In this document: piece by piece, positions 36,600-49,036 of the stretch
Position numbering within the stretch: position 1 is the stretch's first letter
Layout of the letters: the number at the start of each line of letters is the position of its first letter
From: Tachypleus tridentatus
Taxonomy: Eukaryota; Arthropoda; Merostomata; Xiphosura; Limulidae
Assembly (NCBI RefSeq): GCF_004210375.1
Contig: NC_134830.1
Span: 12,648,001 to 12,712,000, forward strand
DNA length: 64,000 nt
Direction: 5' to 3'
Position numbers and translations under genes: made by a program
Notes under the pieces: generated by a model
Databases searched by the model: none
What the model was told of the DNA's origin: nothing
The model's input: only the letters and a program-made list of their open reading frames with translations

Positions 36600-36860
36600 G
36601 CCCGGCATGGCGTAGCGCGTTAAAGCGTGCGTTTCGTAATCTGATGGTCGCGGGTTCGCGCCAAAACATGTTCGCCCTCCAAGCCGTGGGGCGTTATAAT
36701 GTTCGGTCAATCCCACTATTCGTTGGTAAAAGAGTAGCCCAAGAGTTGGCGGTGGGTGGTGATGACTAGCTCCCTTCCCTCTAGTCTTATACTGCTAAAT
36801 TAGGGACGGCTAGCACAGATAGCCCTGGAGTTGCTTTGTGCGAAATTCCAAAAAAAAAAC
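36600..36860 (+). repeat. Type-1 SINE, full length and young-looking
   Basis: GCCCGGCATGGCGTAGCGCG, GTAATCTGATGGTCGCGGGT, TTCGCGCC B box, GGGGCGTTATAATG, CCCACTATTCGTTGGTAAAA, GGCGGTGGGTGGTGATGACT, AAATTAGGGACGGCTAGCAC, TTTGTGCGAAATTCC and a poly-A tail. One of the copies closest to the consensus in the window. Confidence 0.95.
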
Positions 36861-37078
36861 CTTGTTTTTTTTTTTGTGTGAACATTTTGATATACATTTG
36901 TCATTATACTTTTCAAATTTTAAGTGTTCAATAGATCACTTCCTTTCGTATTTTGAGCAGAAATTAAGCAATTGAAACAAGTAAACACTTAAATAATATA
37001 GGAATTGGTGATGTATAATTAAATCAAATAAAGAATTTTAAAGTTAAACTGATGTCACCAAATCTGTTTTATTTTAAC

Positions 37079-37163
37079 CTGTAAATGACGGCCATCATCA
37101 CTCAGTGCTGCTACCTGGAACACTCCCGCTGCTTCAATTTTGTTGTAAATACGTTTTCCATTG
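37079..37163 (-). CDS. Candidate internal exon of an unidentified minus-strand gene
   Basis: On the minus strand an acceptor (TTTGACAG) is followed by 85 bases and a donor (CAG then GTTAAA). One base plus 28 open codons read NGKRIYNKIEAAGVF then QVAALSDDGRHLQ, with mixed, protein-like codon content unlike the AT-rich flanks. I do not recognise the family, and no neighbouring exon was found. It may be a true exon, a leftover of a retrogene or transposon, or chance. Confidence 0.35.
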
Positions 37164-39499
37164 CTGTCAAATTGTACTTTTTTCAACAAAATTGACCGAA
37201 CTTAGCCTCGAAATCAAATATAAAGTTAAATTCTTTGATGACAGCAAGTATTTGATTATACTGCGACAAATTATATGATGTTTTCTTTTCAAAGTGTACA
37301 GGAAAAAGTAAGATGGTGTTTGTAATGTTAAAACTAAATCAAACTGAGGAATAAATATGTAATGTAAAAACAATATAAATAGACCGGTATCTTCAGTATT
37401 ACTTTACATATAAAAATATATAGTTTTCATTTTGCTATGCTTTTTTATCAAAATGGCGAAGCTATTTTCTTTGAGTAGTACAATTGTCTTGTCAGGTGAA
37501 CTTGGATAAAGTGTGCTACAACGATTGAACAGCACTTAATGAAACAGATATTGTGGTTAGTAAACTCAAGTAGAGGATTGTAAAAGGTTTAATACTTATT
37601 CAGTGTGTTAATATTCTTGTATTTCTAACGTTTATTTCAGAATTTTCTGATCATATTTCATTAAGGTAAAAATCGATATTTTTTAATGCGTCCGTCTAGC
37701 TGAGCTGATTATTCTTTATTCGTTGTCACATGTTTTGAACAATTGTCGTCTATAATTATGGAAATCGTTCCGCTAGTAGAATTAAATGTGTACAAATGCT
37801 ACAAACGTATTCAACTTTGAACTCAAACTAAACACCTAGAGTTATTTTAACAGAAAACCAGTAGTTAAAAAACATTCATAAATACCAGTTGAATTAACAT
37901 ATTCCACTTGTGTGCATTTTACGAATTCTTTGCACCTAATGAGCACGGGTTCAATGCTGATAAAGTATATCTGTATATAAATAAGAGTGATGAATCAGGA
38001 GCATGCGTCGATTCGTGATTCATGTTATGAGCTATGATTCGAAAGTTCACATTTCTAGTAGCAATAGGCTGCAGAGCAGGTTTCGCGGTTTTAACTGTGG
38101 TGGAGTTATGACTATCATAAACAATCCTACTAAAAGTATCCATCCCTTTAGTACTTTGAAATCATGGATAAATATGCCCGACCATTTGTTACCTGCTTTT
38201 TTTAAACCCATGTACCACACAAGATGTTCAGCAGTTAGAGATTAAGGATCGTTATTCTTCAAATATGGGATCTCTGACCTGCGTTTTGTGGTTTTAACAT
38301 TCGAAAAGTTTTATTTATGGCACTCGGTATTGTATATCAGGCATTTCGATACCACAGGAAGACTTGACTTATTTTCTAATAGGACTAATTAACAATAACA
38401 AAAAAAAAGACATTTTATGATATTTAAAGTAAAGAAAGTGCTTAATCAACTCAATCGCCTGGTAACATACGAGTAGAAGATTTTCCAATGGGTTTCGACA
38501 AATACTGAGACGTTTGATTTCAAACTGTTTCGTCTGTACTCTCGCAAATATGAATAGCTTGGCTGTAATCTACCCTCGCAAACAATCTAACAAATGTGTT
38601 GCTGAGCTTGCAAATACACAGATATTATACATTATACAGTTCAAGAATATCCAATCCCATTAGTTGATTCTTTGGGTTTTTTTCTCAAGAAAATAAAATT
38701 TATATATTTATCAATGAAACTGCTGGTAGTGTTCATATTTTCCAAAAACGTAAACCTGAATTGAATTTCTCACGGTAGCCTAACAGAGTCATCATGAAAA
38801 CACTGCTGAAAGATGAAACCCAAGTCAAACTTTTTAAGGTAACCTGAAAGAAACGTTGTCAAGGAGACATCTCTAATTGCTGAAACTTTATACATCTGTT
38901 TAAGAAATTATTGTACGTTTATTTTGATACGTCAGTAAATCACCACTCATGCTTGGATCTGTTTTCCGGAATTTGAAGAATTCACAGAAGTGACTTATTT
39001 ATAATGGAAAAGAAGTAATTGCTGTACAAGTTGAAAATGACAATTGAGATATTACACCACACCGAGGTAGTTCTATGTTACTGCATATTTATAATTTTAA
39101 TATTTTTATGAGGATAGTAATAATTATATACATACACACACACACCTAATCATATACATAAAAACATTAAAAGTAAATCATAAAATTGCGATTATAAATA
39201 TCAACTTAAAATGCTAAAAAACAAAAATCATTTTAAGTGTTATATCCCATTGCTTACATTTGTCTGTTAATCGTATTTGAAATATCTTTGTCTTAAGCGC
39301 AAAATCTGTGCTGTTCTTACCGCAAAATACAACCCTGAATTTTATTAGACCTTAAGCTTATCTCTTAGACACCAAATAGTTGAGAATTATTAAAAATATA
39401 TCAATGCCGATACTGGAATGAATAAAAAGAATATTAAACAGTACGCAACACATACATAGATATATGTATAACTAAACAATATTTTTGTTCCTTTGTTCT

Positions 39500-39600
39500 A
39501 AGCAGCAGAAATACACAATGGTCTGTCTGTGCTCTGCATACTGGTGGTGTCGAAATCTGAGTTTTTTATAGTGTTGACTTGCCGCTGAGTAACAAGATGG
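39500..39600 (-). repeat. Type-2 SINE, diverged, reverse
   Basis: On the minus strand: CTCAGCGGCAAGTCAACACT, CAGATTTCGACACCACCAGT, GCAGAGCACAGACAGACCAT, TGTGTATTTCTGC. Many changes from the consensus. Confidence 0.7.
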
Positions 39601-41574
39601 AGTCAAATCTTTTAAAATGAAATCAAAAATAGTTTCACAAAATTATCTCTCAGAACAAAATTACAAATCATACGTTTTGTGAAAACAAATAAAAATTTAA
39701 ATGAATTTTATCAAACCAATCCATTTTCGCGCCACTAAGTACCCCAAGAAACAAGCTAATTAAACATTATACCATTTGTAAGAAAAGTAAATATAAGTAT
39801 AATTTTTAAAATAACGTGTCTGTGAAAATAGATCTACAAAGTGATAGAGATATCCTGTTAATTAGACATAATCCAAAAATATAAATCATAACGAGACAGC
39901 TGCTAATGAATACCAAATACAGGCTAGATTTTGAGTACTAAAAACTTTTAATCTGAAAAGTCCTGATATTTTCTAGCATTCGATGTTAGGAGCTGGTTCT
40001 TGTAATGGGTTCTTACTCGTAAAATCATTAAAATGATAGTAGACTTAGCACCACAGTGGTAATTTTTTAGTAATTAAAAAAAGTTATTTCGAATAAGTAA
40101 ATACTCCAACCATAACCTTACGAGACAAGAAGTATAACAAATCATCATATTTTACAGATGAATGAACAAAACTTTAGTGAAAACATTTTATTTGAACCGA
40201 ATATTTTAATCGACGTCAAAAAATAGATTTGTAAGAGTTCGTAAAGAATAGTAATAATAATAAAATTTGATTATAAAGAGTCAATAAACGTTAATAAGAA
40301 ACTCTGGCCTAAATCATTTCCTATCGTGAGAGGTAGAAAGCTTCGCAATGCTCAGCACCTTGCACATACACATTTTCCTTTTAAAGGACGCCAAGCAGAT
40401 TCAGTGTCAGACGTAATTTGCTTTGAAAATCAGGTTAGACCCTCCTGAAAGAGACAGCGACAAGGTCCTTAAAGATTTCGTTTGCACCAACCAGACTGGA
40501 AACTCTACAAGTTGCCAACTTAGTGTTTCAGGAATGTGGACAAAGCAGTTGTTAACAGTTATATAACAAGGGGCGTGTTTATATAAGCATGTTTTATGGT
40601 TGTGTGCTAGGTATTCATTCTACGGACAAGAATGTATGCGCACATTTGTTTCATCTGGGTATGAATCTCACTATTATTTTGTTTTTGTTGCAGATTGAAA
40701 AAGTAAACTTTATCTGTCCTTCGGAATGATACTTTGTAAAATTTGTTAAGTACATTAAGTGTCAAAACGTAGATTATTTTGTTATTCATTTGAAACGCGA
40801 AATGACAATTTTCATTACAAACCGAAAAGTCTTATGAATAGCTTACCGATATCCTCACCAACACACACACACACAAACAGGAAACTCTGATGGTTTAAGT
40901 ATTAGAGATAATACATCACTGAAGGAAGACATCATCAAGATAAAATTTTATTATACATTTTTAAAGAAAACCCACGTTTAGAAAGATACAATTCGCTTTA
41001 CGTTATCAGCACCCTTCTTATCTGGATGACACACTTAATCTCATTTGGAATTCTTGTGTTTCTTATATTTGTGTATAATTTTACAGACAGCTTTAACGCT
41101 GATTGGTAATATATGAAACGTCATTGTGTCCACTTGCATATTTGTCAGTAAACTGCCACACAATTACAGTTTTGTTCTACAAAGTCTTACCACATAAAAT
41201 ATCATCACATCCAACTGATCACCATAAGAAGCTTTGCAATATTCACTAGAACGTTTACCAAACTGAAATTCGTTATATCCATTTGTTTACTCTCACAAAA
41301 GTAGATTTGTCTACCAAAAATATTTTCATATATAACGTCATTTTATTCATCTCAAACTTATCGTTGTACCTCTAGATTGTTGTCTTACAGAATGTCATTA
41401 TATGAGTCTGCTTGTCATCAGAAACGTACACTCTTATGATAATGCTTGTGGAGCATTTTTTAACAAAAATTCTCGTCTCACTGAATGATATTATATACAA
41501 CTCTCTATGGGTTCATATTCTTGATCTCACTAATTGCTATGTGTTTCAGGTATTTTAAACATATCTTTGTTTGT

Positions 41575-41815
41575 TTGTTTCGGAATTTCTCACAAAGCTA
41601 CTCGAGGGCTTTCTGTGCTAGCCGTTCCTAATTTAGCAGTGTAAGACTAGAGGGAAGGCGGATAGTCATCACCACCCACCGACAACTCTTGGGCTACTCT
41701 TTTACCAACGAATAGTGGGATTAACCGTCGGTGTGTGGTGATGACTAGCTGCCTTCCTTCTAGTCTTACACTCTAAATTAGGGATGGCTAGCACAGATAG
41801 CGAAATTCAAAAACA
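41575..41815. repeat. Fold-back type-1 SINE (head-to-head hairpin)
   Basis: A reverse-orientation type-1 SINE 3' half (arm 41581-41683) is followed after a 43-base loop by a forward-orientation SINE 3' half (arm 41727-41812). The inner ends pair exactly: CACCGAC-type sequence at 41677-41683 faces GTCGGTG at 41727-41733. Only the loop keeps CCAACGAATAGTGGG; no tRNA-like head is present. Confidence 0.9.
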
Positions 41816-43109
41816 AAACAAGTTTCGATTATAGATTTAGAAAGAGAAGATCATGTTTTGAGAATTTGCTGGATTTCTTTGAAAGTTTACGTTTAACCCG
41901 GGCATGGATATGAAATAGACGTGGTATAATTTAATGTTTATAAAGCTTGTGATAAAGTGTCGTGAACGGAGATTTCTTAAGTATGGTGGTGAAAGAAATA
42001 ACCAGTTCGAGAGTTGTTTGGATAGAGAAGGTTAATATAAACGGTGTTAAGTTAGCGGATTAACTGGCAAGGACCTATCCAAGGTCGATTAGTATTCATA
42101 TTTGCAATGGTACTACAGAATATCTGGAACAATAGAAAAGAATTATATGGCTGACTCTGAAATTTACAAGCCCACTTGTGTCAGAGTTGGAACAGTACTC
42201 TAGCTGTTATTAAGAATGACCTATATTCAGTAGAAATAATTTAACAGTGTATCTTGTGTGCGTTTTTTGTTTTTGCTTTAGTTTAGTTAGGGCTAAACAT
42301 TACCGTAATTTATTACATCAATAAATAATGACATATGAAACTTATAATGTTATGCTTTAATCTGTTAGGCCTCTTTAAAACTTAAATCTTTTAATGTTAT
42401 ACAAAATGTCTACTGAACTAAATAATGTATATTTATATCCGTTTAAAAGAGAGCGCGAACATGAACGTTTTCAGGACAAACAAAACCGAATATAGTTATC
42501 ATGTTGATACATGCTTCAAGTGATATACCTGTGAGTTCTGTAATAGATCGTATACTATTTCTCGTTTTCGTCAGCGAAGTTAATAATGAAACATTCAGTA
42601 AGTTTGTTAAATCTGTGGTTCATGTGTTCTTAATGGAATTTTTAAATTGTACACTCAAGGTCTTAAAGTTTTGGGGAGATTTGGAGCTAGTCTAACACCT
42701 GGCAGATGTCTTTTAATAAATCATTAGATACGAGGTTGTACATACTGATTATCATACCATTAATTATTGTAAATCTGTAGAGAAAACTAGAGAAATTAAT
42801 GAGGAATAACTGTAATGTGCGGACTAGTTCCTTTAAAAACCTAATTATATTTACTTTATAAATATAGATCCAATATCTTGTCTACTATCTGGTTGCAGTA
42901 TTTAAAGATATTTGTCTGAAGTACCACAGGGTGAAGAAAATGTGGTCTGAAGTTTTTATTACATAGGTAACATCCTAATGTACTTTTAATAAAATAGAAT
43001 TACCAAGAAAATCTGATACATTTAGTGTCATAGGCACACATGGGCAGGTCTGAAAAATCTGTAATTAAGCCTAGAAAAAAAATTTAATTGTGTATGTATA
43101 TAATTTGTT
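41816..43109. other. No recognised features up to the start of copy B
   Basis: AT-rich; a 64-codon frame at 42501-42695 has no recognised product. The duplication begins near 43110 with no terminal repeat visible at the junction. Confidence 0.45.
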
Positions 43110-44504
43110 ATAAACAAAAAAAAGCTGCTACACTACTAAAAAAAATCCACCAAGGTACAGGCTATAATGTAGGATATAAAATGTACTATTGTAGGCTCTG
43201 AAGGTTACTGATGAAGTAGGACCCAAATTATGGTGGGGATACACCTTCTATCAGTCTTAACCTCTGTTTGCCAGTCTCATGTAACGAATAATTAAATGAT
43301 AAAATAATCAAAGGAATAGAAAGAGAAATTAGGAGAGTGAGATGTGGGTATTCAAGCCCACAACACTCCACAACTATATCACCCTCTACTGCTTGCAGAG
43401 AGTTGTGGGAAGGTGATTGCTAAGATTTAAGTTGTTTATCAGCTTATAAATGACAGGTAGCAAAATGGTTAAGATATATTAGTAGCAGTGACTCAGTTGG
43501 CGTGAGAAATAACTGGGTTTACGCCAAAATGTCGTTTGCAGGAGAATATTCAATAGATGAAACTTTACGAGAAAGTGAGAAAAGTATATTTAATTAGTTG
43601 TACTCATCATTAGATTAATTGTTAGTTTCACTCTAAATGAGAACTTGCTCTTATTGGAAGTTGATATTAAGTACACTCACATGTTCACGTATAGCTCATC
43701 TTATTTTTCGATTGTAACTGTTTTAACAATCTATTCAGTTGTTTGACTTTTGATTAGTTGAAGTCTTTTCTCTTGGTATGGTTATCACACATTACTAACT
43801 TCTTATTAACCACGGTATACTTCAATGCCTATTTATTACATGTCATCTACGTTCAAATATCCTGATGTAATAGAATAGCTCTAGCTCTAAATGATAATCT
43901 GTTCAAATACAGTTTGTTTGTTTTCATTTAAAGGGAAGTCCGCAATAAGCATAAAGGGTGGGTGTTTTCTGCGTTTAATACGATCAGTTCATCACTTTAT
44001 GCTAATAAGAACCAAAATCCCTAATTTTGAACATCTTTCAAAGTTTTGGAATTGTTTTATAGACCAGGTTAAGCATTGTTTTCCAATGTGTGGGGATTTT
44101 TAGGTCTTAACATGATTATTAAACTATTGATGTAAGCAACGATTTCAAAAGAAAACATCAACGATTACTGGATTTTCTAATTATCAGCTAATTACAAGTT
44201 CTCTAAGGATTTAGTTTTAAATCACTTAAAGCATTTCTCAAAATTAGTAGGTTTATTTACAGAGTTAAACTTTATCATCATATTGTACATCTAACTGAAA
44301 ACACCAGGTTTTTGTAGAAGTGTATTAGAAAGTACCAGGCTTAACATACGCAGTTCCTGGACTTTTGTTTTAATTTTAGGCACATTAAGCCACGTTATGT
44401 ATTTTTAGGATGTCACCTGTAAGAGACAGAAGTGATATTAAAACCAAAGTTAATGAACAACAAATGAAAGATGGGGAAGAGATTTTAAATAAGAGTACAA
44501 ACAC

Positions 44505-44622
44505 TCCCTCTAGTGGAACAGCGGTATGTCTGCAGACTTAGAATGCTAGAACCCGGTTTTGATACCTGTGGTGGGCAGAGCACAGATAGCCCTTTGTGTA
44601 GCTTTGTGGAAAATAACAGACA
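44505..44622 (+). repeat. Type-2 SINE (copy B of 1413-1535)
   Basis: Same insertion as in copy A, with a few substitutions. Confidence 0.85.
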
Positions 44623-44940
44623 AAACAATTAGACTACAAAAGGTTATTGCAGAGTCTGGTCTGAAATTTAGAGGAATTAGTAAGCAAGAAAGAGTTAGGT
44701 ATTTATGATAGCGTTTGAAGAGAAATACATTATATAACGTATGGCCTGAAGAATTTGAGATTCCTGATTCAGCCGCCAGGAAAAAGAAGGTTCTGAATTT
44801 GTGCAAACTCTATGGATTTTAACAATGTTAATAAATCTAAGCTTCGAAATGCAATACGTGTTGGAAGGAAACTGTTATAAGTCACAGTTCTGTATTTTGA
44901 CCTAAATCCTTAAAATTGATCACGTCGGTTTGGTTTGAAT

Positions 44941-45155
44941 TTTGCGCGAAGTTACACAGAAGCTATTTGTCTTCCCTCTTTTAGCAGCGATAGATGAAAA
45001 GCAGCACCTACCGCATACTCCTGGGCTACTCTTTTACCAACGAATACTGGGATTAGCCGTCACATTATAACGCCCCAACAACAGAAAGGGTGAAATGTTC
45101 GATGTGACGGGGATTCGAACCCGCAACCACAAGACCGATCATATCGGACACCGAG
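44941..45155 (-). repeat. Type-1 SINE, degenerate (copy B of 1841-2060)
   Basis: Same insertion and decay pattern as in copy A. Confidence 0.8.
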
Positions 45156-45330
45156 AATAAAACATTCGTGATGAAAAAGCTATCCAGTTCCTAAAAGTCA
45201 TTGCCCAACAACCCACTTAAGAAACATCATAGTTACAAACACGTGATACGACGAAAATTCGTAGAAACTCAAAGAAGAGTTGGAAAATTTTAGGCACGTC
45301 GTCCGTGGTCCGCCGTGGGCAAGAAGAACA

Positions 45331-45570
45331 GTTTGGTTTTTTTTAATTTCGCGCAAAGCTACTCGAGGGCTATCTGCGCTAGCCGTCCCTAATATAGTAG
45401 TATGAGCCTATATTGAAGGCAACTAGTCACCACCACCCACCGCCAACTCTTGGGCTACTCTATTACCAACGAATAGTGGGATTTACCCACTAAGGGTAAA
45501 TTTTAACGGATTTACCCACTATTCGTTGGTAAAAGTCGAACGCCTTAACACGCTTGGCCATGCCGGGCTC
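45331..45570 (-). repeat. Type-1 SINE with internal inversion (copy B of 2240-2450)
   Basis: Same hairpin arms, CCAACGAATAGTGGG and CCCACTATTCGTTGG, but separated by about 40 bases that include GGGTAAATTTTAACGGATTT instead of six. Confidence 0.85.
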
Positions 45571-45602
45571 AAGAAGAACAAAACTGTTCGACATCTCAAA
45601 CG

Positions 45603-46150
45603 ATGAAATCCAATAAACGAAACAAAACAAAACAAGCTTCATATGATGAATTTTACAAAAGAAATTCTAATTATACTGAAAACATAAATTTTAATGCATC
45701 GAATTTATTTCGTATCTCTACACTAATACAAATTGCTTTTGAAATGCATTTGATGAGTTTAAGACGAGATATGCCCGTCAGTGACTCAACGGTATGTCTG
45801 CGAACTTACGACAACAGAAACCGGGTTTCGATGCCCGTGGTGAGCACAGCACAGAAATATCAGAGCTCCGTGCAATTGAAAACGAGGATTTTTTTATATC
45901 TAGTACTGATATTGATAAAGCTAATGTTTTAAGAAGGTTCTTCAATACTATTCTTAAAGTACTTAAAATAATATTCTATGCTATTCTAAAGAATCAAATA
46001 TTTATATTTCTGATCTTAATGATATTGAACCCAGTGAGGAATGATCTACATGATAACGAAAGAGTTAAGGGACCACTACTGAATTTGCAAAAACTTTACG
46101 TCAAATATAATAAAGACAGATTTTCACTAGGAAATCAGGTTTACGTTTGT
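45603..46150 (+). other. Exon-like segments (copy B of 2483-3010)
   Basis: Same as in copy A. Here the first frame reads through the SINE piece at 45773-45863 and continues, so the ORF is 109 codons, but part of it is SINE. No recognised family. Confidence 0.2.
45773..45863 (+). repeat. Type-2 SINE, partial (copy B of 2653-2725)
   Basis: Keeps GTGGTGAGCACAGCACAG, lost in copy A. Confidence 0.8.
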
Positions 46151-46481
46151 TTTCTCTTGTTTTCCACCATCAAAAATCAACATCATAATTCTTTGAAATA
46201 AAGCAAAACATAAAAAACAAAAATGCTGGTCTTTAAATTAGGCTTCTGATTGCAAACTGGATCGATGGTATATGCAGTGCTGCTTTGCAGTATGCTACGT
46301 TGTAAGATAATGTTGTATGAAACAGTTACGATATCATATTTCTGTACATACGGTTCTGTTTCTAGCTTGTTATAATGTAGTGACATCTTTGAATATATGA
46401 TATTCAACACATTCTAAAATTACTAAATACTTACACCCCTATTACTTAACGGTAAGTATGATGTTTTTACTAACGCTAAAA

Positions 46482-46760
46482 GTTTGTTTGTTTACTTTTG
46501 CATTTCGCACAAAGCTACTCGGGGGCTATCTGTGTTAGCCGTCCCTAATTTAGCAGTGTAAGACAAGAGGGAAGGCAGCTAGTCATCACCACCCACCACC
46601 AACTCTTGGGCTACTCTTTTACCAACGAATAGTGGGACTGACCGAAAATTATAATGTCCCAACGGCTCAAAGGGCGAACATGTTTGGCGCAACGGGGATG
46701 CAAACCCGCGACCCTCAGATTACGAGTCGCACGCCTGAACACGCTTGGCCATGCCGGGCT
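46482..46760 (-). repeat. Hybrid type-1 SINE at a deletion junction
   Basis: The left flank and left part (AGACAAGAGG at 46561-46570) match the SINE at 3352 in copy A. The right part (CCACCACCAAC at about 46594-46604) and right flank match the SINE at 7000-7273. One SINE here replaces two SINEs plus 3.5 kb in copy A. Confidence 0.95.
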
Positions 46761-47148
46761 TCTAATCGTTTAGTGCTGAAACGTTGATGACAGAAACTAG
46801 TATGTTGCTGTAAGAGTAGTGAATCAAAGAATAAATTAAGCTGTCTATCACCTTTCTTTTTAGCTTCACTCAACTTCACGTTTCGGAAGAGAATTTAAAC
46901 ATTTAAAACAATCTGTTTGTCTGCGAAATAATGTTATTCAAACACCTAAATTAATTTAGAGTAGTGGGAAGGTCTACAATATTCGATCTAAATCAAACAA
47001 ACTGCATGCATTCCACCCCAATAGTCATAGTACATGAGGTTCAAGTTATTTATTTTTTTTTATCTTTCCAGCATCACTAATGACGTGTATTTTTAGAAAA
47101 CATGAAAGTAGCGAATCGAAAAATACATTGGGATCTACTTCATCACTG

Positions 47149-47406
47149 GCATGGCCGAGCGCGTAGGGCGTGCGACTTGTAATCCAAGTGTCGCGGGTTC
47201 GCGCCCGCGTCGCGCTAAACGCCTTCCAGCCGTGCGGGCGTTATAATGTGACGGTCAATACCACTATTCGTTGATAAAAGAGTAGCCCAAGGGTTGGCGG
47301 TGGGTGGTGATGACGAGCTGCCTTCCCTCTAGTCTTACACTGCAAAATTAGGGACTGCTAGCACAGATAGCCCTCGAGAAGCTCTGTGCGAAATTCCAAA
47401 AAAAAC
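47149..47406 (+). repeat. Type-1 SINE (copy B of 7663-7920)
   Basis: Full length. The B box reads GGGTTCGCGCC here, closer to the consensus than in copy A. Confidence 0.95.
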
Positions 47407-47456
47407 AAAAAAACTTCAATATTGTAATTTAAGCGTGAGTAATTTAAACTGATAAA

Positions 47457-47577
47457 AGCCCCTGAGTGTCTCAGTGGTATGTTTGTGGACTTACAACGCT
47501 AAAAACCGCGTTTCAATACCCGCGATGAGCAGAGCACAGACAGCCGATTGTGTAACTTTGTGCTTATTTCAAAACAA
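47457..47577 (+). repeat. Type-2 SINE (copy B of 7971-8092)
   Basis: Same insertion, few substitutions. Confidence 0.9.
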
Positions 47578-47645
47578 CAATGTGTGTGTTTTTCGTATAG
47601 GAAAGCCACAAAGGGCTATCTGCTCAGCCCACCGAGGGCTGATTC
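47578..47645 (-). repeat. Type-3 SINE end (copy B of 8094-8160)
   Basis: Same truncated piece directly after the type-2 SINE. Confidence 0.75.
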
Positions 47646-48179
47646 AACAAGCTATTGTTGATTCATTTTTTCTAATTACTTGTTATTTAGGTTTTATTGC
47701 ATGTAACGTAACTATATTTTATTTGAATTAATTTTAGTAAAATTAATTTAAAAATATCATGGTTATAAGAATTATAAAAAAGGTGTTTAAAAAGCAGATT
47801 ACTTAATCATTTGTTAATTTTAAAAAGTATATAAATTTTTCTTTTAGATTTAGTAAAATATTGGGAGTTCCTAGCTACATTTGTTTGGCTACAACACTTA
47901 TCGTATTGTTATATTTTATAATATGCGGTTGCTTAGCAACATAGAACGTTTATAACGGCTTTGATGAATGTGATTTAAATGTGACTGCTCGCTCGTGATA
48001 ATTTCCAGAAAATCAAAAAAATATTAGTTTCAGTTTAAAAGAAAAAAGAAAACTGTTGATCATATTACAAACATTACCATCCTTCGCACGTTTTTTAATA
48101 AATCAAAAGTTTTACTGAGCCTATTATTTTGTAATATATTGAGCTTTAAATTTACACCATTCCAGAAATTAGGCTTAAC

Positions 48180-48260
48180 ATGGCTCATGTCATTATTAAA
48201 CGCCAAACTAACCAGCTAACGAGATGGCTTGTTCCAAAAGGTTATAGTGAACATTCTAAC
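48180..48260 (+). other. Weak exon candidate before GTAAGT (copy B)
   Basis: Counterpart of 8693-8772. The frame MAHVIIK to SEHSN is open up to the donor at 48261, but its phase does not match the exon at 49037. Confidence 0.25.
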
Positions 48261-48365
48261 GTAAGTGTGTGTGATTCACAAAATTATGTCTGATTTATAT
48301 TAATTTCAAAAGAAGTAGCCAACATGCTTGACCATTCCATATTTTGCCATAAACTATAACAGTTT

Positions 48366-48638
48366 CGTTGTTTTTGAATTTCGCACAAAGCTACTCGAGG
48401 GCTATCCGTGCTAGCTGTCCCTAATTTAGCAGTATAAGACTAGAGGGAGGGTAGCTAGTCATTACCACCCATCGCCAACTCTTGGGCTACTCTTTTACCA
48501 ACGAATAGTGGGATTGACTGTCACATTATAACGCCCCCACGGCTGAAAGGGCGAGGATGTTTGGCGCGACGGGGATTCAAACGCGCGACCCTCGGATTAC
48601 GAGTCGCATGCCTCAATGCGCTTGGCCATTACAGGCCC
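48366..48638 (-). repeat. Type-1 SINE, full length, in copy B-only segment
   Basis: Reverse orientation, from TTTTTGAATTTCGCACAAAG to GGCCATTACAGGCCC; keeps GGGATTCAAACGCGCGACCC and CGGATTACGAGTCGCA in the head. Lies in the 3.3 kb missing from copy A. Confidence 0.95.
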
Positions 48639-49036
48639 CAACAATAATAGTATAAATTAGTGAATGTTTTTTATATATAATTTTTATTTATGGAAAAGAA
48701 ATGTTTCCCAAACTTCTTCTTGACCATGTTCTGTCTTTGTTGCAATAGTAAATTTTTTTTAGATGATTGTGTTGATGATTTAAATTTTAACTGATATTCA
48801 ACTTGTATATATATATATATGTAAAGAAATTTAATTAATATTTTTTGGAACTTTAAAGGGAGCATAGAATTCTGACTGTGGCTGAAAATCTAATGACAGT
48901 GTTATATACTCATAGAATTCAACAAGATTTTAAAATATATGACTTTTGCCATTGGCTCATAGCAATCTCTGACATTTGGTCTAGAATTAAGAATAATATA
49001 TGTATACTATAAGTGTTTCCATTGTTTAATTTTCAG

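Larger units (their letters stand above)
36861..41564. other. Sparse region, one exon candidate and one SINE
   Basis: Besides the entries at 37079-37163 and 39500-39600, nothing is supported. A short open segment at 38785-38829 (MKTLLKDETQVKLFK) precedes GTAACC, and a phase-open stretch ends at 40433 before GTTAGA; both are too short to call. Overlapping frames at 37919-38245 lie on both strands with no recognisable product. CA runs occur near 39131 and 40861. Confidence 0.4.

Noticed and set aside
39125-39150. CA-repeat or other short tandem arrays as CRISPR or satellite
   Set aside because: Plain dinucleotide runs; no spaced direct repeats anywhere in the window.
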